A stretch of DNA of 64,000 nt, taken from Capsaspora owczarzaki ATCC 30864. Its lineage: Eukaryota; Opisthokonta; Filasterea. The translations under genes were made by a program, and so were the position numbers. The DNA lies in assembly GCF_000151315.2 (NCBI RefSeq), contig NW_011887300.1, forward strand, positions 325,967 through 389,966, read 5' to 3'. How positions within the stretch are numbered: the first letter of the stretch is position 1; every line of letters starts with the position of its first letter. Below, in pieces: positions 32,901 to 42,737 of this stretch. The notes beneath the pieces are model-generated. The model was not told where the DNA came from. It did no database searches and saw only the letters and a list, made by a program, of their open reading frames with translations.

Positions 32901-35900
32901 ATGGTGGCCTTTGGGTAGAGCTTGGCCAGCTTGAGGGACAGCAAGGTGAGTTGGGAGCCGTACGTCAGCAGCGTAAAGCGGCGAGCCGAGCCAATCAAAG
33001 CGGCCACAGCTGGATTGTCGGATTTCATGCTGCTTGCCGCTCGAATGTCGGCGGTAATGCTCGCTTGGACAGCGGCAAGGTGAGCGGCGTAGATGCGCTC
33101 TGAATGGCGAGCTGCAAGGATGAAAGCAGAGCGGTCGTGCTGCGATGAGGAGGAAGAGGAGGAGGAAGAGGAGGAGGTGAATTCGGCACTCGGCGAGATC
33201 TGAAGCGACTCCATCCACACGCGCAGATCCTGTGCACTGTCCATCGCTTCATCCATCCAAGTAACCTCGGCTGCTCGAAGTTTATCGAGTCTGCTTGGCG
33301 GATCGGCGGCTTTTGCCGCTTCGATGACAGGTTGCGCCTTCATTCCAAACGCAGCACCAAGCACTTTCGGGTTTGCCGGAGCGGCGGCAGCAGCAGCAGC
33401 AGCAGAAGCAGAAGCGGATCGCGGAGAAGCGTCAGACATGTTGCCAAACCGAAGTTGCTGACATGTATCCCCGACCAGATGCAGTGTCCATGGATCTCTC
33501 AGCGATAGCTGGCCTGCACCATCGAGCAGGCGATGCAAAACAAACCGCACGTCGGAGGAGACCAGACCCGCTGTCAGGAGCGACAGGATTGGAATGTGGA
33601 CGAGCGGACCCAGTGATTCGAGTTGGTTGAAGCGCGTCGAGATGGCTCCACAGGTGACGTTCAGAGTCCGGATGAGTTGCGGTGGTGGAGCAGATGGCGC
33701 GCCAGAGCCAGACCGGTAGTCGGGCTTGAGGTTTGAAAACCCAGCATCGCCCTTGGAATCGTTCTTGCCGCCGGTGCTGTTGACGGCAATTGGCACTTCG
33801 CGCACATTAAATTGCAGCAGGCAGTCGTCCGGTTGGACTAGACCATCGGCAACAGCGGTGGGAGGAAACACTTTGGATGCGTGCTCGGGCAAAACTGGAC
33901 GCTCCGCTCGGCGAGTTGTGACCTTGTACACGTGCGCTCCATTACGTGGTGCAGGCAGCACAGTGACTGTTGCATTGATTTTGGCGAGCGCAACTGCATT
34001 GTCGATCAAAACAGTCGCGGCCTCCCAGTATCTGCGTAACATCAGTGAGGCAACCATGGAGTGAGACACTCAAACGATGTATTGCAAATCTTCCATCCTG
34101 AGCAAAAAAAAAAGCAACTTACCGAGCGCTCAGTGTAAGGATCCACGATGAGGGTAATCTCACTGATGGCGAGAATATGGGCGAGCAAAAGCTCAAGCTC
34201 GTGGGGTAACAGATCGCCGGCAAGTGCGCCGAGATCCAGAATGACAGAATACTGCACCTGCAGATACGGATTGAAGCCAAGCTTGCGGACGGTCGAAGGC
34301 AGTTGCTGCAATGGCGTAAAGCAAACATAGTTGTTCCGAGCACCGAGTGCATCGCGCGCCTGCAGATGCTCACGAAGGCGCGCTGGCCGGGTAAAGATGG
34401 AGACGGTTGTGATTGGAGGGGCTGCTGATTTGCTGGGAGAGTTGGTGGAGGGCGCAGGAAGTGTGGTAGCCCCGGAGCTGCTGACGCCTGCTTGGGCTGG
34501 AGAGCGAGAGATGGCCGCGAGTGACACATCCCCAGAGCCCCACTCGATCATGGAAAAGCCCGATTTTGTGGGCAGGGCATCGCCGATGGTTGTCCAAATG
34601 CTTGTAAACGTCTCGCGGAAGAGTTTTTTCTGCGACCCGTCCGATGATGATAAAGACGATGGCAACAAGCCTGATGTCAGAACCGACCGCAGGGTGCTGA
34701 TGAGCGGATGTCGCACAGAAGAGGAAGCTGCGCGCTGCTGAGCTGCGGCAAACTCGCGTAACAGTGCTTCGTGCTGGTCCATGGCATCTGCATGCTCCAG
34801 CAGCTCTTGAACGACCGAGTCTTCGCTGCTGTCGTCCTCGCTCTCTGACTTTCGCTCGTTTCCGACGCCTTCGAGGCTTTCGAAATTGAACTGGTCGTCA
34901 TCGCCAATCAGGCCGTTGCGGAGATTGCCTTGTGACAGCCGGTGTCGAGCAGAGAGCAAGACTTGCTTGGCGTCCAGCGAAAAGATGTCAACGTCTGCGA
35001 GTGCGTAGATGACTTCTGCTCGCGTCAACGGAGGAGTGATTTCCTGCACAATCCCGTGGCTGCTGCCTTCGTGATCGTCGTGCGCGGCCATGACCGTTTC
35101 GGCCGCGTCGCTCAGCTTTTCTGCAAGGCGGTGGCTGTCAGAGAACCGCCGTTCGCTCAATGCGAGCGCTTCTTCGGATGGCTGCATTGCAAGGCTTGGG
35201 CTGGCTTCCGACGGGCTGGACAGGTACAGGGCCTGGAACGCAGCAAGCAGTTCTTTTGGAGATGCCGGTCTGGGGCGGGAATCCAGGGGTTCTGAGATCT
35301 CCACAACATGAGACTTTTGGAGACTTGGATTGGCGACGTCGTTCTGCTCGAGGAGTCGACCGGCGAGAGGTTGCAGTCCGAGCGGTGCATGTTTCCCAAT
35401 TGCAGCAGCAGGCGGAGGAGGCAACTCCAACTCGTTCTCAGCCACTGGTTTTCCAGCTCCACGAACAGCAGGAGGAAGCGCCTCAGCACCGGGCAATCGT
35501 TGCACTTGATCGTCGCCAAAGAAGAGTGGATCGATGTGATCCGGGTTGAGCTTGTTGTCTGCAATGTCCATGTCTGGCGCGCGACCAAGCGGTGGTCGAC
35601 CGTCCACCTTGGCATCTGGAATCCTCTCTCGTGCTGCTGGCTCAGCACCAGCATCAGCGTCGTTCAGCACGATTGGCTCTGCGGCAGCGTCGAGTGCGCG
35701 CTCGATGGCGTCTGCATGGAGCAACGACGAGGTGCCCAGCGCAGCCACGTCCAATCCAAACGCACATACATTTGCATTGTACACATTCAACAGAGTCAAT
35801 GATGAGGTTAGTATTCACGCTGGATCACAAAGTCGCAGCTCGTCCGTTCGGTCGCGTTGGCAAGTCTCATCATTCAAGTCCGCGTTACCATCTGGTCGCT

Positions 35901-36009
35901 GCTGTGCTTGTGCTGCAAATGCAATGCTCGATCGATGTGGCTGCAATAGCAATGTGCATGCAAGTGCAGTGACTGCGAGCAGCAGCACCCGACGAGCGAC
36001 ACGAGCCAT
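29905..36009 (-). CDS. Large secreted/membrane-anchored protein with repeated methyltransferase-like modules
   Basis: Six exons: 35889-36009, 34123-35711, 30799-~34021 (acceptor uncertain), 30336-30668, 30112-30203 and 29905-29961, giving about 1804 residues. The N-terminus is a signal peptide or anchor ('RRVLLLAVTALACTLLL'). Three segments look like degenerate Rossmann/SAM-methyltransferase modules: 'EWGSGDVSLAA' (near 34530), 'YGSQLTLLSLKLAKLYPKAT' (near 32950) and 'LESGDGAVSMALADTFPLAT' (near 31930). Each is followed 70-115 residues later by an aligned 'VQYS/VRYQ/MRYQ' segment. The C-terminal part joins across an intron to read 'LYEDMAPWNIVFRNGRMEY' then 'IDYDTRDVTFD', with a degenerate earlier copy 'VYADMCPINIVFRAQ'. 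A Cys-rich end follows (GHCPSH, SHCVGD, GPCTD, CGDGSC, IECLRSL). The D-x4-N and I-D-Y-D pattern recalls kinase-like phosphotransferases (weak inference). I do not recognise a named family. Confidence 0.75.
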
Positions 36010-36210
36010 CGATTGAAGTTTCAAGTTCAATGGAAGTCCAATAGAACGACTAAAAGAAGTGGATGGTCACTCAGTTTGGAACCATAGGGATACAAGGTAG
36101 TATCAACAAAGTAGTGATTCACGCCATTGATTGAGAATCCATCTGAGACTCCAGCCGACTTTCTCAGACTACTGTAGTCTTCAATTTTCGCTGTCTTCAC
36201 TCTGATCTGA
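36010..36210. promoter_or_regulatory. Bidirectional promoter region
   Basis: Only 201 bases separate the ATG of the methyltransferase-like gene (-) from the ATG of ANAPC4 (+). Both core promoters and 5' UTRs must lie here. No TATA box was recognised. Confidence 0.5.
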
Positions 36211-39200
36211 ATGATTCGCGACGAGCAATCTGCCGACGGCGATGTCATCAATGACGATGATGATAACATTGTCAATGAAGCAGACCAGACGCTTCTGCAG
36301 GAGGAAGTGGAGGAAGTGGAGCCTGGTGCGCAGACACTCCAAAGCAAGTCAGACTTCCGACACCGCGGCGGCGCAGACAGCGCTCTCCCAGCCAGGGCAC
36401 GACTGGCAGCATGGTGCCCGACCATGGATCTGATTGCGATCGTGACGGTGGAGAACGCCGTCTGTCTCTACCGCCTCAACTGGCAGCTGCTCTGGACGAT
36501 CGAGGCTGTCCAAGACCCAGCCGTCAATGATGCTGATGCTGGTGCTGGTGATGCTGCTGCTGCTGCTGATCAAGAGCAAGTCAATCCTCCTGGCGAGACG
36601 CCTGACATCCAGCCAGTGTCTGCGCGGCGACCACCGCCAGCTCCGTCCTCATCTTCATCCTCATCCTCCTCGCCTTCCTCGGAGCCCGCGCTTCCTGGCC
36701 GATCGCCCGTTTGTGCTGCTGCCAGGAGACACGCAGACGCAGATCCATCAAGTGTCGTGCCGCTCTACGCCGTGGACGAGTCGACCAGAATCACTGCGAT
36801 CGCTTGGCGACCAGACGGACGCGTCATTGCGCTGGGTCGAGCGGACGGGCACATTATGCTGGTCGACACGGAGGGCGGACGGTGCTGCTATGCATCGCAG
36901 TTCTCGGAATTCCCACGCAGAGTCTCGTCGACAGAGCAGCTTGTGCGAATGGAGGCAGTGACGTGTCTCGAATGGACGTTGGCGGACAGCGACAGCCATT
37001 CCGCGAATGTGTCTGCGACCGTCGCTGCGACGCTTCGTTTGACCGGAAGCTCGTCCACAGGCTGCGGAAGCTTTGAAAACTCGTCTAGCAAACTACTTCC
37101 GCCGCCGATGCCGTTGATTGACAAGGTTGAGGCGGGATTTTTGGGAGCCAATCCCTCAGCACTGGAACGGCTGCTGCTCCCGCTCCCTCCAGTCCCCGCT
37201 CCGCTACCACAGCAGCAGCACTCGACGCCCCGCGCGCCCTTCCCAATCCTGGTGGTTGGCCGTGCTGGAGGGTTTGTAGAGCTGACTGCGTATGGCGTTT
37301 GTCGAATCGGCTCCATTCCAACGCCCGATGCCTCGCCTCCAGCACGCGCATCCCTTTCCAAAAGCCTGTTTGCGCTTTCTATGGTATCTGTGAGCAAAAT
37401 CGACAGCAACGACGCCGCTGACAATGGTGATGCTGCGCCAGACAATGCCCAACCACCCACGACCTATCCACCACCCAGTGCCAACCTCGCTGTCTTTGAC
37501 ACGTCGTTTCTGGCAACGAGGACGGTAGAGCTCCAGGCCATGGCTCACAGGTACACCCAAAGCGTCATTATGGAGGGCTACATTTTGGAAGCATTGCAAA
37601 CAATCCGCGATTTGCTCTCGGACGGCATTGTCACGGCTGCAACACGATTCCACGAAGCCATCATCCAGTCCTATTCTTCCGCGTCGGAAGTGAGTCTGTT
37701 AACCGCATCGCATGCCTTCCAACGCGACCTACTCGACCACCTCTGGCACGGCGCCGAGCCTCCGGGATTTCGCGCGTTCTTGAACGGCATCTCTGCACAA
37801 ACCATTCGCAAGTACAGCCTTGCCGTCAAACAGGCCTGCGAGCAAGTTTCGACCCTTCTGACTGGGACACTACAACCCGCACTGCAACTCGCCTTGGCCC
37901 AATACTCAGACCTCGGCGGGTTGGCTCGCTGGCACGATCGTTTTGGCGTGCTCGGCCTGGCTCCGGAGCGGGTGCAAGACTGCGTTGCCTGGACGCAAGC
38001 CCTGATGCTCAAAGTGGACGAGATGGTCTGCGCAGTCAATCGGTTTGATCAGCAGATGGAGCAGTTGCTGTCCTGGCTGCACACGGTGGCCGCCAACTCT
38101 GCTGTAGCGACAGACAAGCCTCTTGTCGAGGTCAGCGCGAGCATTAGTGCGCAAATTGGTCTGAAGGTGGCCGAGTACTTGGCCCAATCGGATGACGCAA
38201 CGATTCTCCCGGCATTCGCGCGGGATGACTTGTCTGCGTTCGTCAGCTTTAACTCTTTGCCGTCGACGGCTCGATCGGCTGGCGACAAGTCTCTGAATGG
38301 TTGGACGACGGTTGTCCGTCAGAGTGCGAGTGGCGTTCTCTCGTCCAGCCAACACGACACGGTTGAACTTTCTCGATTGGACGTGCGACAACCGGAGGCG
38401 TCGTTGTCGCAGTTGGTTCGCGCTCTCGCCACCGAGCGTGTCAATCTGGCAGACTGGGTGGAGCTGCAGTTGAGCGGCCGGATTGTTCCTCTCGTCAGTC
38501 CTGTGCAACTGTTCCGATTTGTGGACCATCCGCCTTCCTCGACCCCGGGCTTGCAGGTGCTCGAGACGATTGCTCATTGCATTGTCGTGCGAGGACAGGA
38601 ATACGAGGTAGCCGAGTCCGAGACAGCGGCTGGCTTGCGCCCTGCGTTTGCACCTCGGTACCGGCAACCTCAACGCGTCCGAAGCACGTTGCCATACCAG
38701 TGTGTCGTGTTCCACCCGGCCTACTTGAGTCTAACGCAGAATAGCGACGAGCTGTGGGTACTTCAATACCCCGTGGCACAACTATCGTCGGGCACGAACG
38801 CTTTGGTTGCTCCGACCAAAGAGTCACTGGGCATTAGCGTGGCTGCGTTCGGCTGCAATATTGACACTGCGGAAGAGCACCAAATTCTCGGCGTCCAAGA
38901 TTACTCGGATGCAACCCTCGCCGTGCTGTTAACCCGCAGGCTTGGCAACGTGCCCGAGCGTCATCTTGTTCTCGCCGATGTCCTCCAAGATCCCGCCTCT
39001 TTACCGAGCTGTCCTGCCCTGCTTCTCAGCGAAAAGTGTCCTCCGGGTGGAGAATATCCTCTCATGGGTCTGTCTGGCGCATTGTTCCCAACACTTCTCA
39101 TGTCGGGTATGCTATCGGTCGTGCAAGGCGCGCGTGGACTAGACCGAATGGCTGCGACGTTCATGGCCGTCAGCGGTTCACGCCGCGTCGCATCCATCTT

Positions 39201-39327
39201 TTCCCGTGCCAGACGTGCGCGAGTTTTCGAGCTGGATGCCAACGAGGACGACGACGAGGAAGCAGAAGAAGAGGGGGAGCGAGAATTCGCAGAGCAGGAG
39301 CAAGAGGATGGTGCCGAAGCTTCATAG
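36211..39327 (+). CDS. ANAPC4: Anaphase-promoting complex subunit 4
   Basis: Single exon of 1038 residues; animal APC4 is about 800, with the extra length in Ser-, Asp- and Pro-rich insertions. The N-terminal ANAPC4_WD40 region reads 'AAWCPTMDLIAIVTVENAV' then 'LYRLNWQLLWTI', and 'ITAIAWRPDGRVIALGRADG' is a second blade. The helical ANAPC4 domain (about residues 435-640) contains 'LLDHLWHGAEPPGFRAFL', 'LQPALQLALAQYSDLGGLAR' and 'WHDRFGVLGL', all typical. The C-terminal tail is strongly acidic. APC4 is a scaffold of the APC/C platform that holds APC1 and APC5, needed for ubiquitylation of cyclins and securin. It is head-to-head with the preceding minus gene. Confidence 0.93.
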   Translation: MIRDEQSADGDVINDDDDNIVNEADQTLLQEEVEEVEPGAQTLQSKSDFRHRGGADSALPARARLAAWCPTMDLIAIVTVENAVCLYRLNWQLLWTIEAVQDPAVNDADAGAGDAAAAADQEQVNPPGETPDIQPVSARRPPPAPSSSSSSSSSPSSEPALPGRSPVCAAARRHADADPSSVVPLYAVDESTRITAIAWRPDGRVIALGRADGHIMLVDTEGGRCCYASQFSEFPRRVSSTEQLVRMEAVTCLEWTLADSDSHSANVSATVAATLRLTGSSSTGCGSFENSSSKLLPPPMPLIDKVEAGFLGANPSALERLLLPLPPVPAPLPQQQHSTPRAPFPILVVGRAGGFVELTAYGVCRIGSIPTPDASPPARASLSKSLFALSMVSVSKIDSNDAADNGDAAPDNAQPPTTYPPPSANLAVFDTSFLATRTVELQAMAHRYTQSVIMEGYILEALQTIRDLLSDGIVTAATRFHEAIIQSYSSASEVSLLTASHAFQRDLLDHLWHGAEPPGFRAFLNGISAQTIRKYSLAVKQACEQVSTLLTGTLQPALQLALAQYSDLGGLARWHDRFGVLGLAPERVQDCVAWTQALMLKVDEMVCAVNRFDQQMEQLLSWLHTVAANSAVATDKPLVEVSASISAQIGLKVAEYLAQSDDATILPAFARDDLSAFVSFNSLPSTARSAGDKSLNGWTTVVRQSASGVLSSSQHDTVELSRLDVRQPEASLSQLVRALATERVNLADWVELQLSGRIVPLVSPVQLFRFVDHPPSSTPGLQVLETIAHCIVVRGQEYEVAESETAAGLRPAFAPRYRQPQRVRSTLPYQCVVFHPAYLSLTQNSDELWVLQYPVAQLSSGTNALVAPTKESLGISVAAFGCNIDTAEEHQILGVQDYSDATLAVLLTRRLGNVPERHLVLADVLQDPASLPSCPALLLSEKCPPGGEYPLMGLSGALFPTLLMSGMLSVVQGARGLDRMAATFMAVSGSRRVASIFSRARRARVFELDANEDDDEEAEEEGEREFAEQEQEDGAEAS

Positions 39328-39489
39328 CGCCTTTCCCTTCCTTCTCACCCTCTCTTATGACCTTGAATAAATTTTACAATCATCTGAGAAGCACAACAAC
39401 TTTGTCAAAACAGATGCAGTCTCTTTTTTTTTCGCTTGTTTCCATTTTGATCCATCCTTTTTGCGCATTCGTGCTCTGCCTGTTTAATC

Positions 39490-41701
39490 ATGAGTCGTGC
39501 AACTATCGATCAGCTCTCCGCTGGCATGCAGTCGTTGGTATGGCGCATTGGGACGAGTGTCGTGATGACTGATGCCCCTCAGGGATCAAGCCGAAAGGGA
39601 ACAAAACTTGGCGTTTCGCGCTCAAAACTCATCCTCGATCATTCTCGCTTGTCCTCGATCACAGACGGTCGTCGGCCTGGTCGTTGCCAAGCTGTCCATC
39701 GGGACCTTTGAGGACAGGAAAAGTAAGACCGCCACAATGTTTCACAGCAAAGAGCAGAGGGAGAAAGGAACCAAAGTTGAATCGAACTGAGTTTGTTTCA
39801 CTGCTGATTTCCCGCGCAGATCCTGGCACGTCGAGATCGCGCTTCACCTTCACGCTACGCGACTCTGAGAGTGACAGCATCAACTGCACCATGTGGGGCG
39901 ACCCAAATCTGATCGGCAGTGCGCACAGTCGGTTTAACGTGAGTCCATCTAGCAATTGGCGTTCATCTGGTGATTCGTTTTGGCGCCAAAAACACCAAAC
40001 CGACAATCCATCCGTAAAACGCGCTCTCTGATCCCAACTGCGATCTGTACCATTGACTTGGATAGACTGGCGATGTCGTGGAAGTCATCCATCCTCAGGT
40101 GGTGCCCAAGAACCCCACGCAGGAGCAGCGCTGGATGCCGCGCACCAGCAGGTAACGAATGGATTTACATTTTTTGTTTGCTTGCAACGCGTTTTTGAGG
40201 CAACTCTATTCACAATAACACTGCCTCCATTCCGTCAATACCACAGCGCCTATGCGCTGCAGCTGAACTCGAGCTCAGATGTTCAGCTGTACATGGGTGA
40301 TCTGCCCGACCGCCAGCGATTCGTGCGCATTCCCATGCTGTACGAAAGCGGGTTTGTCAAGATTCAAGACATCCTGGCTTCTCCCCAAGAGCTGTCGCAG
40401 CAGTACATTAACGTGCTGGGCATTGTGTCGCGCGTAAGACAACGACACGATGGAGGCGTGCTTGATTTTTGAAGGCGCTCATCCTTCACACTGTGACAGA
40501 TCGGAGCCGTGACATCCACCACCACCTCGAACGGTCGCGCCACCGACAAGCTTGAGGTGTACCTGACGGATGACTCGGGCGGTGAAATCAGGATGACACT
40601 CTGGGGAAGCTGCATTGCGATGGCGTCCAACTGGACCGTTCGAGACACGATTCTGTTTTTGAGCGACGTTCGCGTTCGGACCAGCTCGTTTGTCCCGAGC
40701 GCAGCGAGAAATGACCCGACGCAGGAGCATGAGCGCATGGTTTACACGACCGAGCTCTCCTTTGACAACTGTTCCCTCGTCACCGAGTATCCCGACCTGC
40801 GCGAGGCGCAAGAGCTGTACGACTATGCTCAACAGCTACCCGCCGATGCGTTCACTACAGCATCCCGCATGGGCGGTGGCATGAGCAGGGCCGCGTTCAA
40901 GCCGATTCGCAACGATGAGATTGTGGAATCCCAAGGCAAGTGTGGAAATTGATGCAAGGCGCGATTTTGAAAGATTTTCTTCTCATCCCCGCAATTGCAC
41001 AGTCGTCAACGTGGACGTCGCGGGGGTGTACGCGCTTCGCCCGCCCGTGTTTGTCTTTGACGTGTTCATCACCGATCTTCCTTTGGATGACTTCTACACG
41101 CAAGTCGTGATTGCCCGCTGGTAAGTGCCTAGAAACTCACAGTGCATCGGCAACAAGCTAGCTTACTCATTCTTTTATGGTGAGTGCTCCACTAGTCCTG
41201 GGTGCAATCAACAGCTGCCGGTTGAGCACGCATGCAACCGACCCGAATGCGCGAATCTTGGCGAAAATGCCGCCGACAACCCTGCCAATTGGCAGATTCA
41301 ACTCCCGATCGCAGTCACGGATGCGACGGGCACGCTCCTCAAGATTGTGCTGCAGGGTGATCCGGCCATGTCGCTCATCGGCGTGGATGTGAGTCAAATT
41401 TTGAGTTGGGGGATTTGAGTTGTTGGAAAAGGCTCGCAACGGCTCATTGCCATCGTTTCTTATCAATCTTTACTCTTACAGGCATCGGAACTCTACTTTA
41501 TGAGCTACGAGGAGCGGTCTGCGCTTCGCAGGCGTCACATTTTCCAGAGACATCGCGTGGTGTGCAAGGTGAGCGAGCAGGATTGGCGTGATTTGGAGAC
41601 AGCAAAGGCGACTCACTCAAATGCACTTAATGCAGATGTCCCAGTACCGCTCGTTTGCGCAGTATCCGCTGTACGAGGTGGTGCGCATGGATTTGTTCTG
41701 A
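39490..41701 (+). CDS. MEIOB: MEIOB: meiosis-specific RPA1-like OB-fold protein
   Basis: Ten exons: 39490-39537, 39665-39722, 39820-39938, 40066-40151, 40247-40433, 40500-40935, 41003-41120, 41196-41388, 41482-41568 and 41636-41701, giving 465 residues, in the family range. The first OB fold has 'RFTFTLRDSESDSINCTMWG' and 'TGDVVEVIHPQVV'. The second has 'VYLTDDSGGEIRMTLWGSC' and 'RDTILFLSDVRVR'. The third contains a zinc-ribbon-like set, 'CPGCNQQL' and 'CNRPEC', then 'WQIQLPIAVTDATG'. MEIOB binds single-stranded DNA with SPATA22 during meiotic recombination and helps stabilise strand exchange. The order and lengths fit MEIOB better than RPA1, because there is no RPA70N domain. Intron 6 (donor at 40936) starts with GC instead of GT. 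Confidence 0.88.
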
Positions 41702-42737
41702 AACCGAACTTTGGGTTTTTGGACAAAGTTTTCAAATCCAGGCATTTGCTGATTACTCTGCTTGCATGAGATCTCGCATGATTATTACGGTGTGTTTGAT
41801 ATCAGCCCATTTATCATCACGATACTCTTCGAATTGCAGACATATGGCGCAGTTTTCTCAGCGCAAAGTCCTCGACTTGGTCGAATCTTGCAAAGCAATT
41901 TGGAACATTTCAACTCTTTTTTTTTTTTTTTTTTTGTTTTTTTATCGTCGGATATGAGACAGTTGAATGTCGTCATAACGCACACCAGTGAAGGCATGCT
42001 GGGAGAGTGCTCAAGAGCTCACAGAGGAACTCGAACAGATGATCAGCCGGGCTGACAATGGAAGGATCAGGCAACCTAGACACCACGAAAGACATGTTGC
42101 TAGCCAACACGCCAACCTTTGACGATGCACCACCAGCTCCAAGAGCGTCGGAAACCGTGCTTCAAGCCCTAATTATATGCGACAAGTATCTGTGTTTTGA
42201 GTATTGAGCCTTTTGCGGTGGTTGTGACGATGAGTCTCGCGCTTGGAGGTCAAAAGTCGCGTCAAGTCAAATGTCGCCCTGTAAGCCCTATGACCAAACG
42301 GGAAGGGTCCGCCCATTTTTTGCCCATGAGTATATATAATATTGTGGGTTGGACGAAATTAGAGTGGCGGGTCTGGGAGGCTGACACACGCTCAGATCGG
42401 CAATCCTCAACCCCGCCGCCCATTTTCAACCGAGTCCCCTGCGATGGCATCTCGACTTCATGCTATTTTCTCTCGTTTCGCCTAACCTACGAATATAACT
42501 ACATGCACCCTGAAAGTGGCGGCGAGTAGGATTGAAATCCATAGAAAAAAATCGGGACACGTTGAATGACAGGGGGTTGAAAAACAAAAAAAAAAAAAAA
42601 AAAAGGTAGCCAGTGTCTTCAGAGGACACAGGCGTGAGATCGAAACGTTAGGCCCCCATTTCATTCACATTAAATCGATTTGTCCTGATGTTCAGTCAGT
42701 TTTGAAGGGTAACTTGTTTGTTTTTTGTCTTTTCTAA
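41702..42737. other. Intergenic region upstream of the multi-exon LRR gene
   Basis: About 1 kb with a T tract at 41917-41941, a TATA-like 'TATATATAATATT' near 42332, an A tract near 42583-42604, and a short near-perfect hairpin at 42610-42626 (GTGTC...GACAC). The TATA-like box is about 400 bases upstream of the LRR gene's ATG and could be its core promoter if a 5' UTR intron exists. No coding exon recognised. Confidence 0.5.

Noticed and set aside
39036-39572. Plus-strand open frame spanning the end of ANAPC4 and the start of MEIOB
   Set aside because: It is out of frame with both genes and has no homology; it also overlaps the convincing stop of ANAPC4.
42610-42680. Hammerhead-ribozyme-like 'GAAACG' sequence near the small hairpin
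   Set aside because: The CUGAUGA core and the third stem are absent in the right positions.
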